A stretch of 64,000 nucleotides of DNA, taken from Burkholderia lata (GTDB lineage Bacteria; Pseudomonadota; Gammaproteobacteria; Burkholderiales; Burkholderiaceae). Made by a program: the position numbers and the translations under genes. Position 1 is the stretch's first letter. Every line of letters starts with the position of its first letter. Shown piece after piece: positions 43,979 to 52,138 of this stretch. The DNA is taken from the NCBI RefSeq assembly GCF_902499335.1, contig NZ_CABVQK010000015.1:124001-188000 (forward strand), in the 5' to 3' direction. The notes below the pieces were generated by a model. It saw only the letters and a program-made list of their open reading frames with translations. It was not told where the DNA came from and made no database searches.

Positions 43979-43996
43979 TGTTCCTTATATGGAACA
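43979..43996. promoter_or_regulatory. Operator TGTTCC-N6-GGAACA, porin side
   Basis: Arms identical to the operator at 43694-43711, again with a 6-bp spacer (TTATAT), placed at about +14 to +31 of the porin promoter. The symmetric pair suggests that one regulator shuts both transcription units by blocking the early transcribed region. Confidence 0.72.
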
Positions 43997-44095
43997 TACG
44001 AATGCCCACTCGATGGCGAAGACGCGCGACGGCCGGCCGTTCCTGCGCATGCCGCCACGGCACGTTTTCATCAGGTTGGAGATTCAGGAGATCAA

Positions 44096-45175
44096 ATGGT
44101 CAAGCACGCGGTAGCAGCAGCAGTGATCGGATTGGGCGCCGTGTCGGGCGCGTGGGCGCAGAGCAGCGTGATGCTGTACGGCAGCATGGATGCGGGTGTC
44201 GCGTACGTGAACAACGTCGGCGGCCATGCGAAGTGGGCGATGATCCAGGGCAATACGCAGCCCGATCGGTGGGGCCTGAAGGGCAAGGAAGACCTCGGCG
44301 ACGGCCTGTCGGCGATCTTCCAGCTCGAAAACGGCTTCTATACGAACAACGGCCAGTTCGCGACCGCGAACACGATCTGGAACCGCGCGGCATTCGTCGG
44401 CCTCAGCTCGGAGCGCTACGGCACGCTGACGCTGGGCCGCCAGACGCCGCTGTCGTTCGACTATCTCGATCCGCTCAGCACGGCCTACCTCGCGATGAGC
44501 TGGTACGCGTTCCACCCGGGCAACATCGACGGGCTCGCCGCGACCGGCAACGTGCCGTACAACAACTCGGTCAAGTACCGTTCGCCGACCTTCGCGGGCT
44601 TCTCGGCCGCGGCGACGATGGCGCTCGGCAACACGACGAACTTCTCGACCGGCAAGTCGGTCGGCGTCGCGCTGAACTACGCGAACGGGCCGTTCAAGGC
44701 GTCGGCCGTGTACTCGAACGAGCACGACCGCTCCATCCTGATCAGCACGACCGGCATCACGTCGTTCCAGGGGCAGAACACCGCGAACGGCTACACCGCG
44801 AGCAAGGTCGAGAACATCGGTGCGGGCGCTTCCTACCAGTTCGGCGACTTCCTCGTGCATGGCCTGTACACGCGCACGAAGATGCAGTCGAACGGTTTTT
44901 CGGACACGTTCCAGAGCTACGACGCGGGCGTGAACTACCGCAGCAGCGCGTTCAACACGATCGCGGGCGGCGCGGCGACCACGACACTGGCCGGCCGCCG
45001 CTGGACGCAGGTCGAGCTCGGCGACATCTATGCGCTGTCGAAGCGCACGCAGTTGTATGCAAACGTGCTGGTCGAACACGGTTCGGGCGGCGCACAGGCC
45101 GCGTTCTTCACGGCGGGCGTGTCGAGCACCGCGAACCAGGTGATCGTGCTCACCGGCATCCACCACTCGTTCTGA
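44096..45175 (+). CDS. Gram-negative porin (OmpC/Porin_4 type)
   Basis: A 359-residue outer-membrane trimeric porin with signal peptide MVKHAVAAAVIGLGAVSGAWAQ, an N-terminal SSVMLYGSMDAGVAYVNN strand, WGLKGKEDLGDGLSAIFQLENGF and the C-terminal Phe (GIHHSF) needed for barrel assembly. It probably admits the aromatic acid handled by the divergent operon. AGGAG at 44086-44090 decides the start at 44096 over longer frames. The shared control region and matching operators tie it to the catabolic genes. A 40-bp palindrome follows as a terminator. Confidence 0.93.
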   Translation: MVKHAVAAAVIGLGAVSGAWAQSSVMLYGSMDAGVAYVNNVGGHAKWAMIQGNTQPDRWGLKGKEDLGDGLSAIFQLENGFYTNNGQFATANTIWNRAAFVGLSSERYGTLTLGRQTPLSFDYLDPLSTAYLAMSWYAFHPGNIDGLAATGNVPYNNSVKYRSPTFAGFSAAATMALGNTTNFSTGKSVGVALNYANGPFKASAVYSNEHDRSILISTTGITSFQGQNTANGYTASKVENIGAGASYQFGDFLVHGLYTRTKMQSNGFSDTFQSYDAGVNYRSSAFNTIAGGAATTTLAGRRWTQVELGDIYALSKRTQLYANVLVEHGSGGAQAAFFTAGVSSTANQVIVLTGIHHSF

Positions 45176-45198
45176 ACGAAGTCAGGCGTTCGGCGCCT

Positions 45199-45238
45199 GA
45201 AACGACAAGAGCGGCCCGCGGGCCGCTCTTGTCGTTTC
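45199..45238. terminator. 40-bp perfect palindrome terminator after the porin gene
   Basis: The two 20-bp arms are exact reverse complements with no spacer, so the RNA would form a very strong stem with a minimal loop. It starts 23 bp after the porin stop and is followed by few T residues, so it would act in both directions, serving the porin and blocking readthrough. Confidence 0.75.
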
Positions 45239-45319
45239 GTGGATCGCATCTGCACAGCCGCCGTACCCGTCGCACCTGCAACGGGTAGCATCACCGGACC
45301 CCGACGAACGGAGACGACC

Positions 45320-45622
45320 GTGGCAGTCTATTTGCTGGCGCAACTTCGCTTCACGCACCGCGACGCCTACGACCGGTATCAGGCGCGCTTCATGGAGGTA
45401 TTCCGCCGCTTCGACGGCCGCCTGCTCGCGGCCGACGACGCGCCGGTGGCGCTCGAAGGCGAATGGGACCGGAACAAGGTGGTGCTGATGTCGTTTGCCG
45501 ACGAGGCGTCGGCGCGCCGGTTCATCGAGTCGCCCGAATACCGCGAGATCTCCGAGGATCGCCATGCGGGCGCGGACACGCTCGCGTTGCTCGTGCACGG
45601 CCTGCCCGTACCGGGCGCATGA
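45320..45622 (+). CDS. DUF1330 family protein
   Basis: A 100-residue ferredoxin-like alpha/beta barrel protein: VAVYLLAQLRFTHRDAYDRYQARFMEVFRRFDGRLLAAD, then VVLMSFADEASARRFIESPEY. The start is GTG at 45320, with GGAG at 45310-45313 six bases before; the upstream ATG at 45239 gives a non-conserved extension. The family has no proven reaction. It lies between the porin and the second IclR gene, so it may belong to the catabolic region. Confidence 0.82.
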   Translation: MAVYLLAQLRFTHRDAYDRYQARFMEVFRRFDGRLLAADDAPVALEGEWDRNKVVLMSFADEASARRFIESPEYREISEDRHAGADTLALLVHGLPVPGA

Positions 45623-45669
45623 ACATGACGGCGGCGGCGCGGCCACGCGCCGGCCACGCATCGGAACAC

Positions 45670-46563
45670 TCAGAACATCGCGACCTTGTGGCGCGCGTGC
45701 GCGAACGTCGGGTCGCTTTCGAGCGGACGATAGTTCAGCCGCTGTGACAGGTCGACCGCCGCGCCGCACACCGCTTCGACGAGCCGTTCCTTCTCGCGGG
45801 CCTCGCCGATCTCCGAGCGCGGCACCGTCGCGGTGATCGCCGCGACGATCGAGCCCGAATGATCGCGTACGGGTGCAGTCACGGCCGAAATGCCGCTCTC
45901 GAATGCCGCCTCGCTGACTGCATAGCCGAGCCGCGCGTAATGGCGCACGCGTTCGTACAGTTCGTCGACGGTGCCCGGCGTGCGCTCGGTGAACTGCTCG
46001 AGCCGCTTTTCCGGATAGAGCTGGCGCAGCGCATCGCGCGTCAGGTCGCCCATCAAGACGTGGCCGTGCACGGTGGCGTGCGCAGGCAGCCGCGTGCCGA
46101 CATGCACCTTCACGGAGCCGAACATCGACGTATTGCTCTGTGCCTTTGCGACGAACACGACGTCGCGCTGGTCGCGGATCAGCAGGTGCGTCGAGAATCC
46201 GGTCGCGTCGCGCAGCCGCTCGAGCACGGGCGTGCCGAGATCGGTCAGTTCGAGCGAATTCAGGTATTCGAAGCCGAGCCGCAGCACGCCGACGCCAAGC
46301 CGGAAATAGCGGTCGCCGTTCACGCGCTCGAGGAAACCGAGCGCCTCGAGCGTCTGCAGCAGGCGGAACGTGGTCGTGCGCGGAATGCCGATGCGCTTCG
46401 ACAACTCGGGCGCGCCGAGCACCGGCTCGCGCGCGGAGAATTCGGCGAGGATCCGCAGCCCGCGTTCGAGCCCCGGCACCAGATAGGACGATGCGCCGCC
46501 GGACGATTCGTCGTCGCCGGGCGCCGCGGATTCAGGCGCGCCGCTCATCGTTGTCTTGGCCAT
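45670..46563 (-). CDS. IclR family transcriptional regulator (second paralogue)
   Basis: A 297-residue IclR protein. The HTH (ELSKRIGIPRTTTFRLLQTLEALGFLER) and effector domain (VGTRLPAHATVHGHVLMG; LGYAVSEAAFESGISAVTAPV) closely match the IclR protein at 38804-39661, implying a duplication. N-terminal 26 residues are low-complexity. It is separated from the DUF1330 gene by 47 bp, convergent. It may be the repressor at the paired operators, with the internal paralogue as a partner or rival. Confidence 0.92.
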   Translation of the reverse strand: MAKTTMSGAPESAAPGDDESSGGASSYLVPGLERGLRILAEFSAREPVLGAPELSKRIGIPRTTTFRLLQTLEALGFLERVNGDRYFRLGVGVLRLGFEYLNSLELTDLGTPVLERLRDATGFSTHLLIRDQRDVVFVAKAQSNTSMFGSVKVHVGTRLPAHATVHGHVLMGDLTRDALRQLYPEKRLEQFTERTPGTVDELYERVRHYARLGYAVSEAAFESGISAVTAPVRDHSGSIVAAITATVPRSEIGEAREKERLVEAVCGAAVDLSQRLNYRPLESDPTFAHARHKVAMF

Positions 46564-46863
46564 GTGGACATGGACGGAAGGAAATCAATCACGAAACAGG
46601 TCATGGATCGTCGTGGCCGGCCGGTCATGCCGCCCCGGCGCGCACGCAGTTGCACCCGCGCGCTTCGCCGCGACGCAGCATGCGCCGCCACGACTCCAAG
46701 AAGAGTCATTCACGGTCGAGAGGATAGCAGTGATGGACAGCGCGACGCCATGCGGAAATCGCCGAACGGCCGGACAGCCGCCGCCCGGCCGTGCGCGCGG
46801 CGAGCGGCTGACGGATCGCGGCCGGCGTGGCTTGCTGCGCCAGGACGCCGAGGCGCCCGCAGG
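46564..46863. other. Intergenic stretch between IclR and the peptidase-like gene
   Basis: Three hundred bases with no supported gene. No TGTTCC-type operator copy was found here, which argues that the second IclR gene is not autoregulated through that site. It also holds the transcription end of the long leftward envelope gene set, but no T-tailed hairpin was recognised. Confidence 0.4.
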
Positions 46864-47343
46864 CTACAGGCGCGACAGGTGAACCCGGATGTTCGCGCGG
46901 TCATACGTGAAGCCGCCGGCTGCGTCCGGCTCGAGCACCCGCGCAAGGTCGACCGCATACATCCATCCGCTGCCCAGGCGGCCCCCGTTGATCGCCCGGA
47001 TCCGGCTGCCGCCGACAGCGATCGCGGCATGAAAGACCGTGCCGCCGCGCGAGAAGCCGACCGCGGTTCCCGCCGGAATGCTCGCGCGCCCGTCCCATTG
47101 ACCGCCGGTCTCGAAGTTGAAACGGGTCCGCCAGTGCTGGCCGATCGTGTCGAGCAGCGCACCGGGCGCGATCATCGCGTCGCTGCGCAGCAGATACCGG
47201 ACATAGGCCGCGGCGTCATAACAGACGCCGCCGGAAACGTATTCGTTGATGTCGGCCATGCCGAACATCAGCCCTTGGGCGTGCTTCTGCCGTTCGGCGA
47301 AACCGGACTGGGCGACATGGCCGCCTAACTGGGAAAGTTGCAT
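46864..47343 (-). CDS. Small Cys/His/Asn peptidase- or amidase-like protein
   Basis: A 159-residue cytosolic-looking protein. GGVCYDAAAYVRYLL puts Cys41 at the start of a helix, PAGTAVGFSRGGTVFHAAIAVGG puts His105 after a strand, and RAINGG gives Asn119; this order is that of papain-fold (NlpC/P60- or CHAP-like) enzymes. No signal peptide is visible. AAGGAG before the ATG supports the start. It is the last gene of the leftward envelope set but is separated from the next gene by 100 bp that hold an inverted repeat (47389-47407), so it may have its own promoter. It could be an effector-type hydrolase. Confidence 0.5.
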   Translation of the reverse strand: MQLSQLGGHVAQSGFAERQKHAQGLMFGMADINEYVSGGVCYDAAAYVRYLLRSDAMIAPGALLDTIGQHWRTRFNFETGGQWDGRASIPAGTAVGFSRGGTVFHAAIAVGGSRIRAINGGRLGSGWMYAVDLARVLEPDAAGGFTYDRANIRVHLSRL

Positions 47344-47443
47344 GGGTGGCTCCTTGGAAGAAACAGGACATCGTCGTCCCGTCAACGCAATAACTTCATA
47401 TGTTATTACGATATCGAGCCACTTCCGCATCCGGCCTCGGGCG

Positions 47444-47923
47444 TCACGGCATGCGCGCCGCCGAAGCCGGCGCGGCGGCGGCCGCATCGGGATTCGGCGC
47501 GAGCCGCAGGCGCACGCGCAACGGCTGCAGCATGTCGGGCGGCGGCGGCTCCGCCAGCGGGCCGGCCATAAGCAGTTGCCGCAGCGTCGCGTCCGCGCCG
47601 GGATCGCCGAGCGACGCGAATTCGACGCGCGTGACCGCGCCGTTCGCGCCGATCCACGCGCGCACGACGATCGCGGGCGGCGGCGCATCGGCGCTCGCGT
47701 TCAGCACGCGTGCCTCGAGATACTGGTGCAGACGGTCGGCCGCGTCGCCGTCGCCCTCGAGCCACGTCTGGAACTGCTGCCCGGCGAGTTGTCCGTAGCG
47801 GATCCACGTTGGCGGCACGTCGGCCGTCTGCGCGACGGCCGGCACGGCACACACCGCCAGCGCCCATGCGACGACGATCGCCCGCCGCACTCCGGATGCG
47901 CTCCACTCCTGCATTCGTTTCAT
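47444..47923 (-). CDS. Exported TonB C-terminal-domain-like protein
   Basis: A 159-residue protein with a signal peptide (VRRAIVVAWALAVCAVPAVAQ) and a mature TonB-C-like domain: YLEARVLNAS, then PAIVVRAWIGANGAVTRVEFASLGDPGADATLRQLLMAG and PPPDMLQPLRVRLRLAP. It has no Pro-rich spacer or membrane anchor, so it is a soluble periplasmic form. GGAGG before 47923 decides the start over a longer frame. A paralogue is encoded at 51725-52138 in the same gene set. Confidence 0.72.
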   Translation of the reverse strand: MKRMQEWSASGVRRAIVVAWALAVCAVPAVAQTADVPPTWIRYGQLAGQQFQTWLEGDGDAADRLHQYLEARVLNASADAPPPAIVVRAWIGANGAVTRVEFASLGDPGADATLRQLLMAGPLAEPPPPDMLQPLRVRLRLAPNPDAAAAAPASAARMP

Positions 47924-47981
47924 TCCGCCTCCCGTTTCGATGGTGCGCCGTCGTGCTGCACTGCGTCGCCCGTTCGCTCCA

Positions 47982-49421
47982 TCAGCCGATCTCGATCGGT
48001 ACATACAATCGCGTGCCGCCACGCTGGACGAGCAGCGCGACGTTGCCGTGCGCGGCATCGATCTCGGCCATCAGCGCACCGATGTTCGCGACCGGCGTGC
48101 CGTTGACCGACAGCACGATATCGCCGGGCTGCAACCCCGCACGGGCGGCCTGGCCGCTCGCCTGCTCGACGACGAGCGCCTGACCGACGCCGAGCCGCTG
48201 GCGCTCCTGCTCCGTCGCCGCGCGCAACGCGAGCCCGAACCGCGCGGGCCCTTGCTCGCCGCTCGCCGACGCCGTGCCGCTGTCGAATGCGCCGACCGTC
48301 GCGATCACGTGCATCGCCCGTCCCGCGCGCCACACGAGCAGGTCGGCCGGCCGGCCGGCACGCATACCCGCGACCGTGCCGAGCAGGTCCGCCGATTCGG
48401 CGACCGGCTTGCCGTCGACCGCGAGCACGACGTCGCCCGGCTGGAGGCCCGCGTGCGCGGCCGGGCCATCCGGCTCGACCACGGTGATCAGCGCGCCGTC
48501 CGGGCTCGCCAGGCCGAACGAACGCGCGAGCGCCTGGCTCACTTCCTGGACGGCCACGCCGAGCCGGCCGCGCGTGACCTTGCCGGTCCGCAGCAACTGG
48601 TCCTTCACGTCGAGCGCGATGTCGATCGGGATCGCGAACGCAAGCCCCTGATAGCCGCCCGTCTTCGAGAAGATCATCGAGTTGATCGCGATCACGCGGC
48701 CGCCGAGGTCGAACAGCGGGCCGCCCGAATTGCCGGGGTTGATCGGCACGTCGGTCTGGATGAACGGAATCGCGCGCTCGCCGGGCAACGAGCGCGATTT
48801 CGCGCTGACGATGCCCTGCGTGACCGTGTTCGCGAACCCGTACGGCGAACCGATCGCCATCACCCAGTCGCCCACTTCGGTGCGCGCCGGGTCGCCGGTC
48901 GCGACGACCGGCAGGTTGTGCGCGTCGATGCGGATCACCGCCACGTCGGAGACGGGGTCGCTGCCGATCACGCGCCCCTTGAACTGCCGCTTGTCGGTCA
49001 GCTTCACGTCGATCGCAACGGCGTCGCCGACCACGTGCCGGTTGGTCAGGATCACGCCGTCCGCGCTGACGATGAAGCCCGAGCCGAGGCTCACCTCCTC
49101 GCGGTTGCCGATCACGCGCCGCGCAAGAAACGGCGCGAGCGGATGATCGGGCGCGATGCCGGGCGGCAACTGGATGCCCATCTGCGTGACTTCGCGCGTG
49201 ACGCTGATGTTGACGACCGCCGGGCCGACGCGCCGGACCAGCGCGGCGAAGTTCGGCAGCACGACGGTCGGGGTCGGCGATGCGGCACCCTGCTGCGCGG
49301 GCCGCTCGCCGGCCGCCGCGGTTGCACAAGCGCCAGAGCCTGCGCATGCGCAGGCCAACGCCAGCGCGCCGGCGATTGCTCGCAGCATCACCGCCCGGTT
49401 CGTCTGCCTGCCCGCCTTCAT
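47982..49421 (-). CDS. HtrA/DegP-like periplasmic serine protease
   Basis: A 479-residue protein with an N-terminal signal, a trypsin-like domain with catalytic His129 (NRHVV), Asp159 (SDVAVI) and Ser232 (NPGNSGGP), and two PDZ domains (GRLGVAVQEV...; FGLALRAATEQ...). It belongs to the Do/DegQ type and would degrade or refold envelope proteins. It is part of the leftward gene set with a PpiC isomerase, as quality control for the TpsB, porin and TonB components. Its own gap of 84 bp upstream may hold a promoter. Confidence 0.93.
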   Translation of the reverse strand: MKAGRQTNRAVMLRAIAGALALACACAGSGACATAAAGERPAQQGAASPTPTVVLPNFAALVRRVGPAVVNISVTREVTQMGIQLPPGIAPDHPLAPFLARRVIGNREEVSLGSGFIVSADGVILTNRHVVGDAVAIDVKLTDKRQFKGRVIGSDPVSDVAVIRIDAHNLPVVATGDPARTEVGDWVMAIGSPYGFANTVTQGIVSAKSRSLPGERAIPFIQTDVPINPGNSGGPLFDLGGRVIAINSMIFSKTGGYQGLAFAIPIDIALDVKDQLLRTGKVTRGRLGVAVQEVSQALARSFGLASPDGALITVVEPDGPAAHAGLQPGDVVLAVDGKPVAESADLLGTVAGMRAGRPADLLVWRAGRAMHVIATVGAFDSGTASASGEQGPARFGLALRAATEQERQRLGVGQALVVEQASGQAARAGLQPGDIVLSVNGTPVANIGALMAEIDAAHGNVALLVQRGGTRLYVPIEIG

Positions 49422-49505
49422 GTTGCCGTCCCTCGTCGGTTCGCGCCGGAGCGCCTCCGGCTCATCGATTCATCGATACCTGTGCCACGCACTCGGCCGC
49501 CTGCA

Positions 49506-49889
49506 TTACTTCGGCGGCACCGCGACCGGCGCATCGGGCCGCTGCGGCGTCGTCGACCGCCCCCAGTTCGAGCCGAAACGGTTCCGCTCGGTCGACAGGT
49601 TGAACGTGCCGAGACGGTTCGACGGCTGCTTCGACAGCCGCTCCGAATCCGTTTGCGATGCGCCCGCCTGCGGGTCGGCCGTCGGCTTCAGTTGCTGGCT
49701 CAGGCAGTCGTACGACAGCGCGCGCTTGCCGTCGACTTCCGCATCGACGCACACCGGCTTCGCGGCCGAGCCCGGACTGGCTGCCGCGGGCACGGCCGCG
49801 CTCGCCGCCGCGTGTCCGCCCTGCGCGTGCGCACCGGCTGCCAGCAGCAGGCAGACGAACGTCGCGATTGCGCTTCGTCGCATCTTCAT
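49506..49889 (-). CDS. Exported hypothetical protein
   Basis: A 127-residue protein with a clear signal peptide (MKMRRSAIATFVCLLLAAGAHAQ). The mature part has two Cys residues (KPVCVDAEVDGKRALSYDCLSQ), which could form a disulphide, then a low-complexity Gln/Ser/Pro-rich tail. No family is recognised. AGGAGG precedes the Met at 49889. It lies between the HtrA and zinc-motif protein genes and is probably a periplasmic part of the system. Confidence 0.7.
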   Translation of the reverse strand: MKMRRSAIATFVCLLLAAGAHAQGGHAAASAAVPAAASPGSAAKPVCVDAEVDGKRALSYDCLSQQLKPTADPQAGASQTDSERLSKQPSNRLGTFNLSTERNRFGSNWGRSTTPQRPDAPVAVPPK

Positions 49890-49935
49890 GCGCGCCTCCT
49901 TCAGAAATGGCTCCATGGCACCCGCGCTGCGGCCG

Positions 49936-50781
49936 TCACAGGTTCATGCCCGGCGCCGACGCGCGCGCCAGGAAACGCGCGAACGCCGCGCGATCGGACT
50001 CGTCGACAGCAGGCTCCCGCGCATCGACCCGCTGCTCCCACGCGTCGCGCATGCCGTCGACCGGCTGCCACGCATGCACCTGCGCGCCGGTCGGATACGG
50101 CGTGACGAGCGGTTCGCGATAGTCGACGCGAAACAGCGGCGGCGCGCTGCCGCCGGCCGTCCACAAATCGCCGACGTCGCGCACGCTCGCGTCGAACCAG
50201 AACCGCACCCAGCGCACCGTCGGCGCGCGCGTGTCGGCGTCCGGTGCATCGGCGCCCGACGCACCGGCGCCCGACGCATCCGGCACGCGCAGGAAGCCGG
50301 CCAGCACGAGCAGCACGGCCGCCAGATCGTCGTCGCGGAACATCCGGTACGACCAGAGATCCGCGACGTCGACACAGGAAATCACCGCGATGAAGCGCCC
50401 GATCGTGAGCGCGGGCCACACGCGCCGCATCAGCGCGTAATGGCGCGCCCACTGCGCAACGAAGCGCTCGCGATGCCGGGTGGCGACCTGCACGTCGCGC
50501 GAGCCGCGAATCGTCAGTTCCTCCGGTTGATACTGGCGCGTCGTGAGCACGCACTGCGCGGAGCACCGCGCGCTCCGGTGCCGCGCGTAGCCGCCCGCAC
50601 CGGGCAACGGCTCCAGTGCCCCGAAGCACAGCGGGCAATGCGTGGGCCATTCGCCGGGCCGGCCCGGCCACGGGTTCGCCTTCGGCATGCGCGGGCGGTC
50701 GGCGGCCGCGGCCGGGCGGCGTCGCCCCGGCGTGCGCGCGTCGGGGGCGTCGACGCGCGGCGTCGAACGGACGGTTGCCAT
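49936..50781 (-). CDS. Hypothetical protein with a Cys-rich zinc-like motif
   Basis: A 281-residue protein with no signal peptide. After an Arg/Pro-rich N-terminus comes CPLCFGALE and RCSAQCVLT (Cys49, Cys52, Cys73, Cys77), likely a zinc ribbon. The rest has several hydrophobic strands and a Gly/Ala-rich loop. It is not recognised in any family. It starts 8 bp after the PpiC stop, so it is in the same transcript. A cytosolic or membrane-associated regulator is possible. Confidence 0.65.
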   Translation of the reverse strand: MATVRSTPRVDAPDARTPGRRRPAAAADRPRMPKANPWPGRPGEWPTHCPLCFGALEPLPGAGGYARHRSARCSAQCVLTTRQYQPEELTIRGSRDVQVATRHRERFVAQWARHYALMRRVWPALTIGRFIAVISCVDVADLWSYRMFRDDDLAAVLLVLAGFLRVPDASGAGASGADAPDADTRAPTVRWVRFWFDASVRDVGDLWTAGGSAPPLFRVDYREPLVTPYPTGAQVHAWQPVDGMRDAWEQRVDAREPAVDESDRAAFARFLARASAPGMNL

Positions 50782-50789
50782 GAGTGTGC

Positions 50790-51680
50790 CTACCGGGCGG
50801 ACGCGAGCGCTTTCTTCAGCGCGTCTTCGTTGATCGGTGCGTTCGCGGCGAGCTTCGCGAGATACGCCTGCGCATTCTGCTGCGTGCGCTGCGCACGCAG
50901 CATCGCGCGCAGTTGCTCCTTCACGTCGGCCAGCGGACGCGGCGCGGCTGCGCGGATCTCGATCAGCTTCACGACATGAAAACCCGTGGGCGTCTGGATC
51001 GGCGCGGAGACCTGGCCCGGCTTCAGCGCGTCGGCCGCCTGACGGACCGCCGGCACCATCAGTTGATCGGGCACGAAACCGAGATCGCCGCCGTTCGCGG
51101 CGCTCGCCTTGTCCTGCGAGTTCGCCTTCGCGAGCGCCGCGAAATCGCCACTGCGCGCGCGGCTCGCGAGATCGGCCGCCTGCTTGCGCGCCTTGTCGAG
51201 CGTCGCGGCATCCGCGTTCGGCGGCACCGCGATATAGATCTGCGCGACATGCAGCGCGCGCGGCGCGGCGAACGCGGCGCGGTTCCTGTCATACGCGGAC
51301 TGAAGCTCCGCATCCGACGGATAGTCGGCCGGCGGCGCATTCACCGACGCCAGATAGCTGCGCGCGACGATATCGCGCTGCGCCTGTTCGACGGCCGCCT
51401 GCACCTGCGCCTGCTTGTCCCAGCCCTTCGCTTTCGCCTCGGCCAGCACGGCCTTCTGCGCGAGCGTCGAACGCACGACCTGGTCCAGCGCCGCGGGATC
51501 GGCCGCGAGACGCTCGCGCCCTTCCGGGCTCACCGACTTCAGCAGCCCCTCGATATCGGCCTGCGTGACCGACGCCTGCGCGGCATTCGCGATCACGTCG
51601 TCCTGCGCGTGTACAGCGAACGGCGCGCCCAGCACGACACTGCCTGCCACGATCGCCAGCATCTTCATCTTCGTCATCAT
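50790..51680 (-). CDS. PpiC-type (parvulin) periplasmic peptidyl-prolyl isomerase
   Basis: A 296-residue SurA/PrsA-like protein: signal peptide (MKMLAIVAGSVVLGAPFAVHAQ), a helical chaperone part (LLKSVSPEGRERLAADPAAL...), and a parvulin domain (ALHVAQIYIAV; GGDLGFVPDQLMVPAVRQAADALKPGQVSAPIQTPTGFHVVKL). Two adjacent ATGs start the frame at 51680. It could assist outer-membrane insertion of TpsB and the porin of this gene set. Confidence 0.88.
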   Translation of the reverse strand: MMTKMKMLAIVAGSVVLGAPFAVHAQDDVIANAAQASVTQADIEGLLKSVSPEGRERLAADPAALDQVVRSTLAQKAVLAEAKAKGWDKQAQVQAAVEQAQRDIVARSYLASVNAPPADYPSDAELQSAYDRNRAAFAAPRALHVAQIYIAVPPNADAATLDKARKQAADLASRARSGDFAALAKANSQDKASAANGGDLGFVPDQLMVPAVRQAADALKPGQVSAPIQTPTGFHVVKLIEIRAAAPRPLADVKEQLRAMLRAQRTQQNAQAYLAKLAANAPINEDALKKALASAR

Positions 51681-51724
51681 CGTTCGACTGCCCTCTCGAT
51701 TGCTCTTGGAATGCGGACGCTGCA

Positions 51725-52138
51725 TCAGCGCGCGTCCGTCAACGTCATGCGCAGGACGAGCGGCTGCGCCATCCCGCGTGGCGGCGCCGCGCCGACCGCC
51801 CGGCCGACGAGTGCGGCGTACAGCGCCGCGTCGAGCGCTGGTGGCCCGGCCGCGCCGCTGTCGACGCACGTCACGTGCCCGTACCGGTCGAGCCACGCGC
51901 GCACCGGCAGCACCGGACTGTCGTCGCCGGCCTCGGCCCGTTCGCCGGCCCAGTGCTCGATGCCGGCGCGCAGGCGGCACACCGCTGCATCGTCGCCATC
52001 GAGCGTCGCCCGCAGCCACTGCGCGATGCGCCGGGCATACGCGCCCCACGCGGCGGGTGCATCGCTCGCGGCTATCGCGTCCGCGTCGTGCCGCGCACGG
52101 CCCGGCAGCAACGCACGCAATGCGGCGCCGATCCTCAC
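51725..52138 (-). CDS. TonB C-terminal-domain-like protein (paralogue, GTG start)
   Basis: A 137-residue protein starting VRIGAALRALLPG with GTG at 52138, overlapping the YbjN-like stop as GTGA, so translation is coupled. SPVLPVRAWLDRYGHVTCVDSG and PPRGMAQPLVLRMTLTDAR match the TonB-C pattern and the protein at 47444-47923. It has no signal peptide or proline spacer. It is probably a partner of the ExbB-ExbD-TonB module, though a cytosolic location is hard to reconcile with that. Confidence 0.7.
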   Translation of the reverse strand: MRIGAALRALLPGRARHDADAIAASDAPAAWGAYARRIAQWLRATLDGDDAAVCRLRAGIEHWAGERAEAGDDSPVLPVRAWLDRYGHVTCVDSGAAGPPALDAALYAALVGRAVGAAPPRGMAQPLVLRMTLTDAR

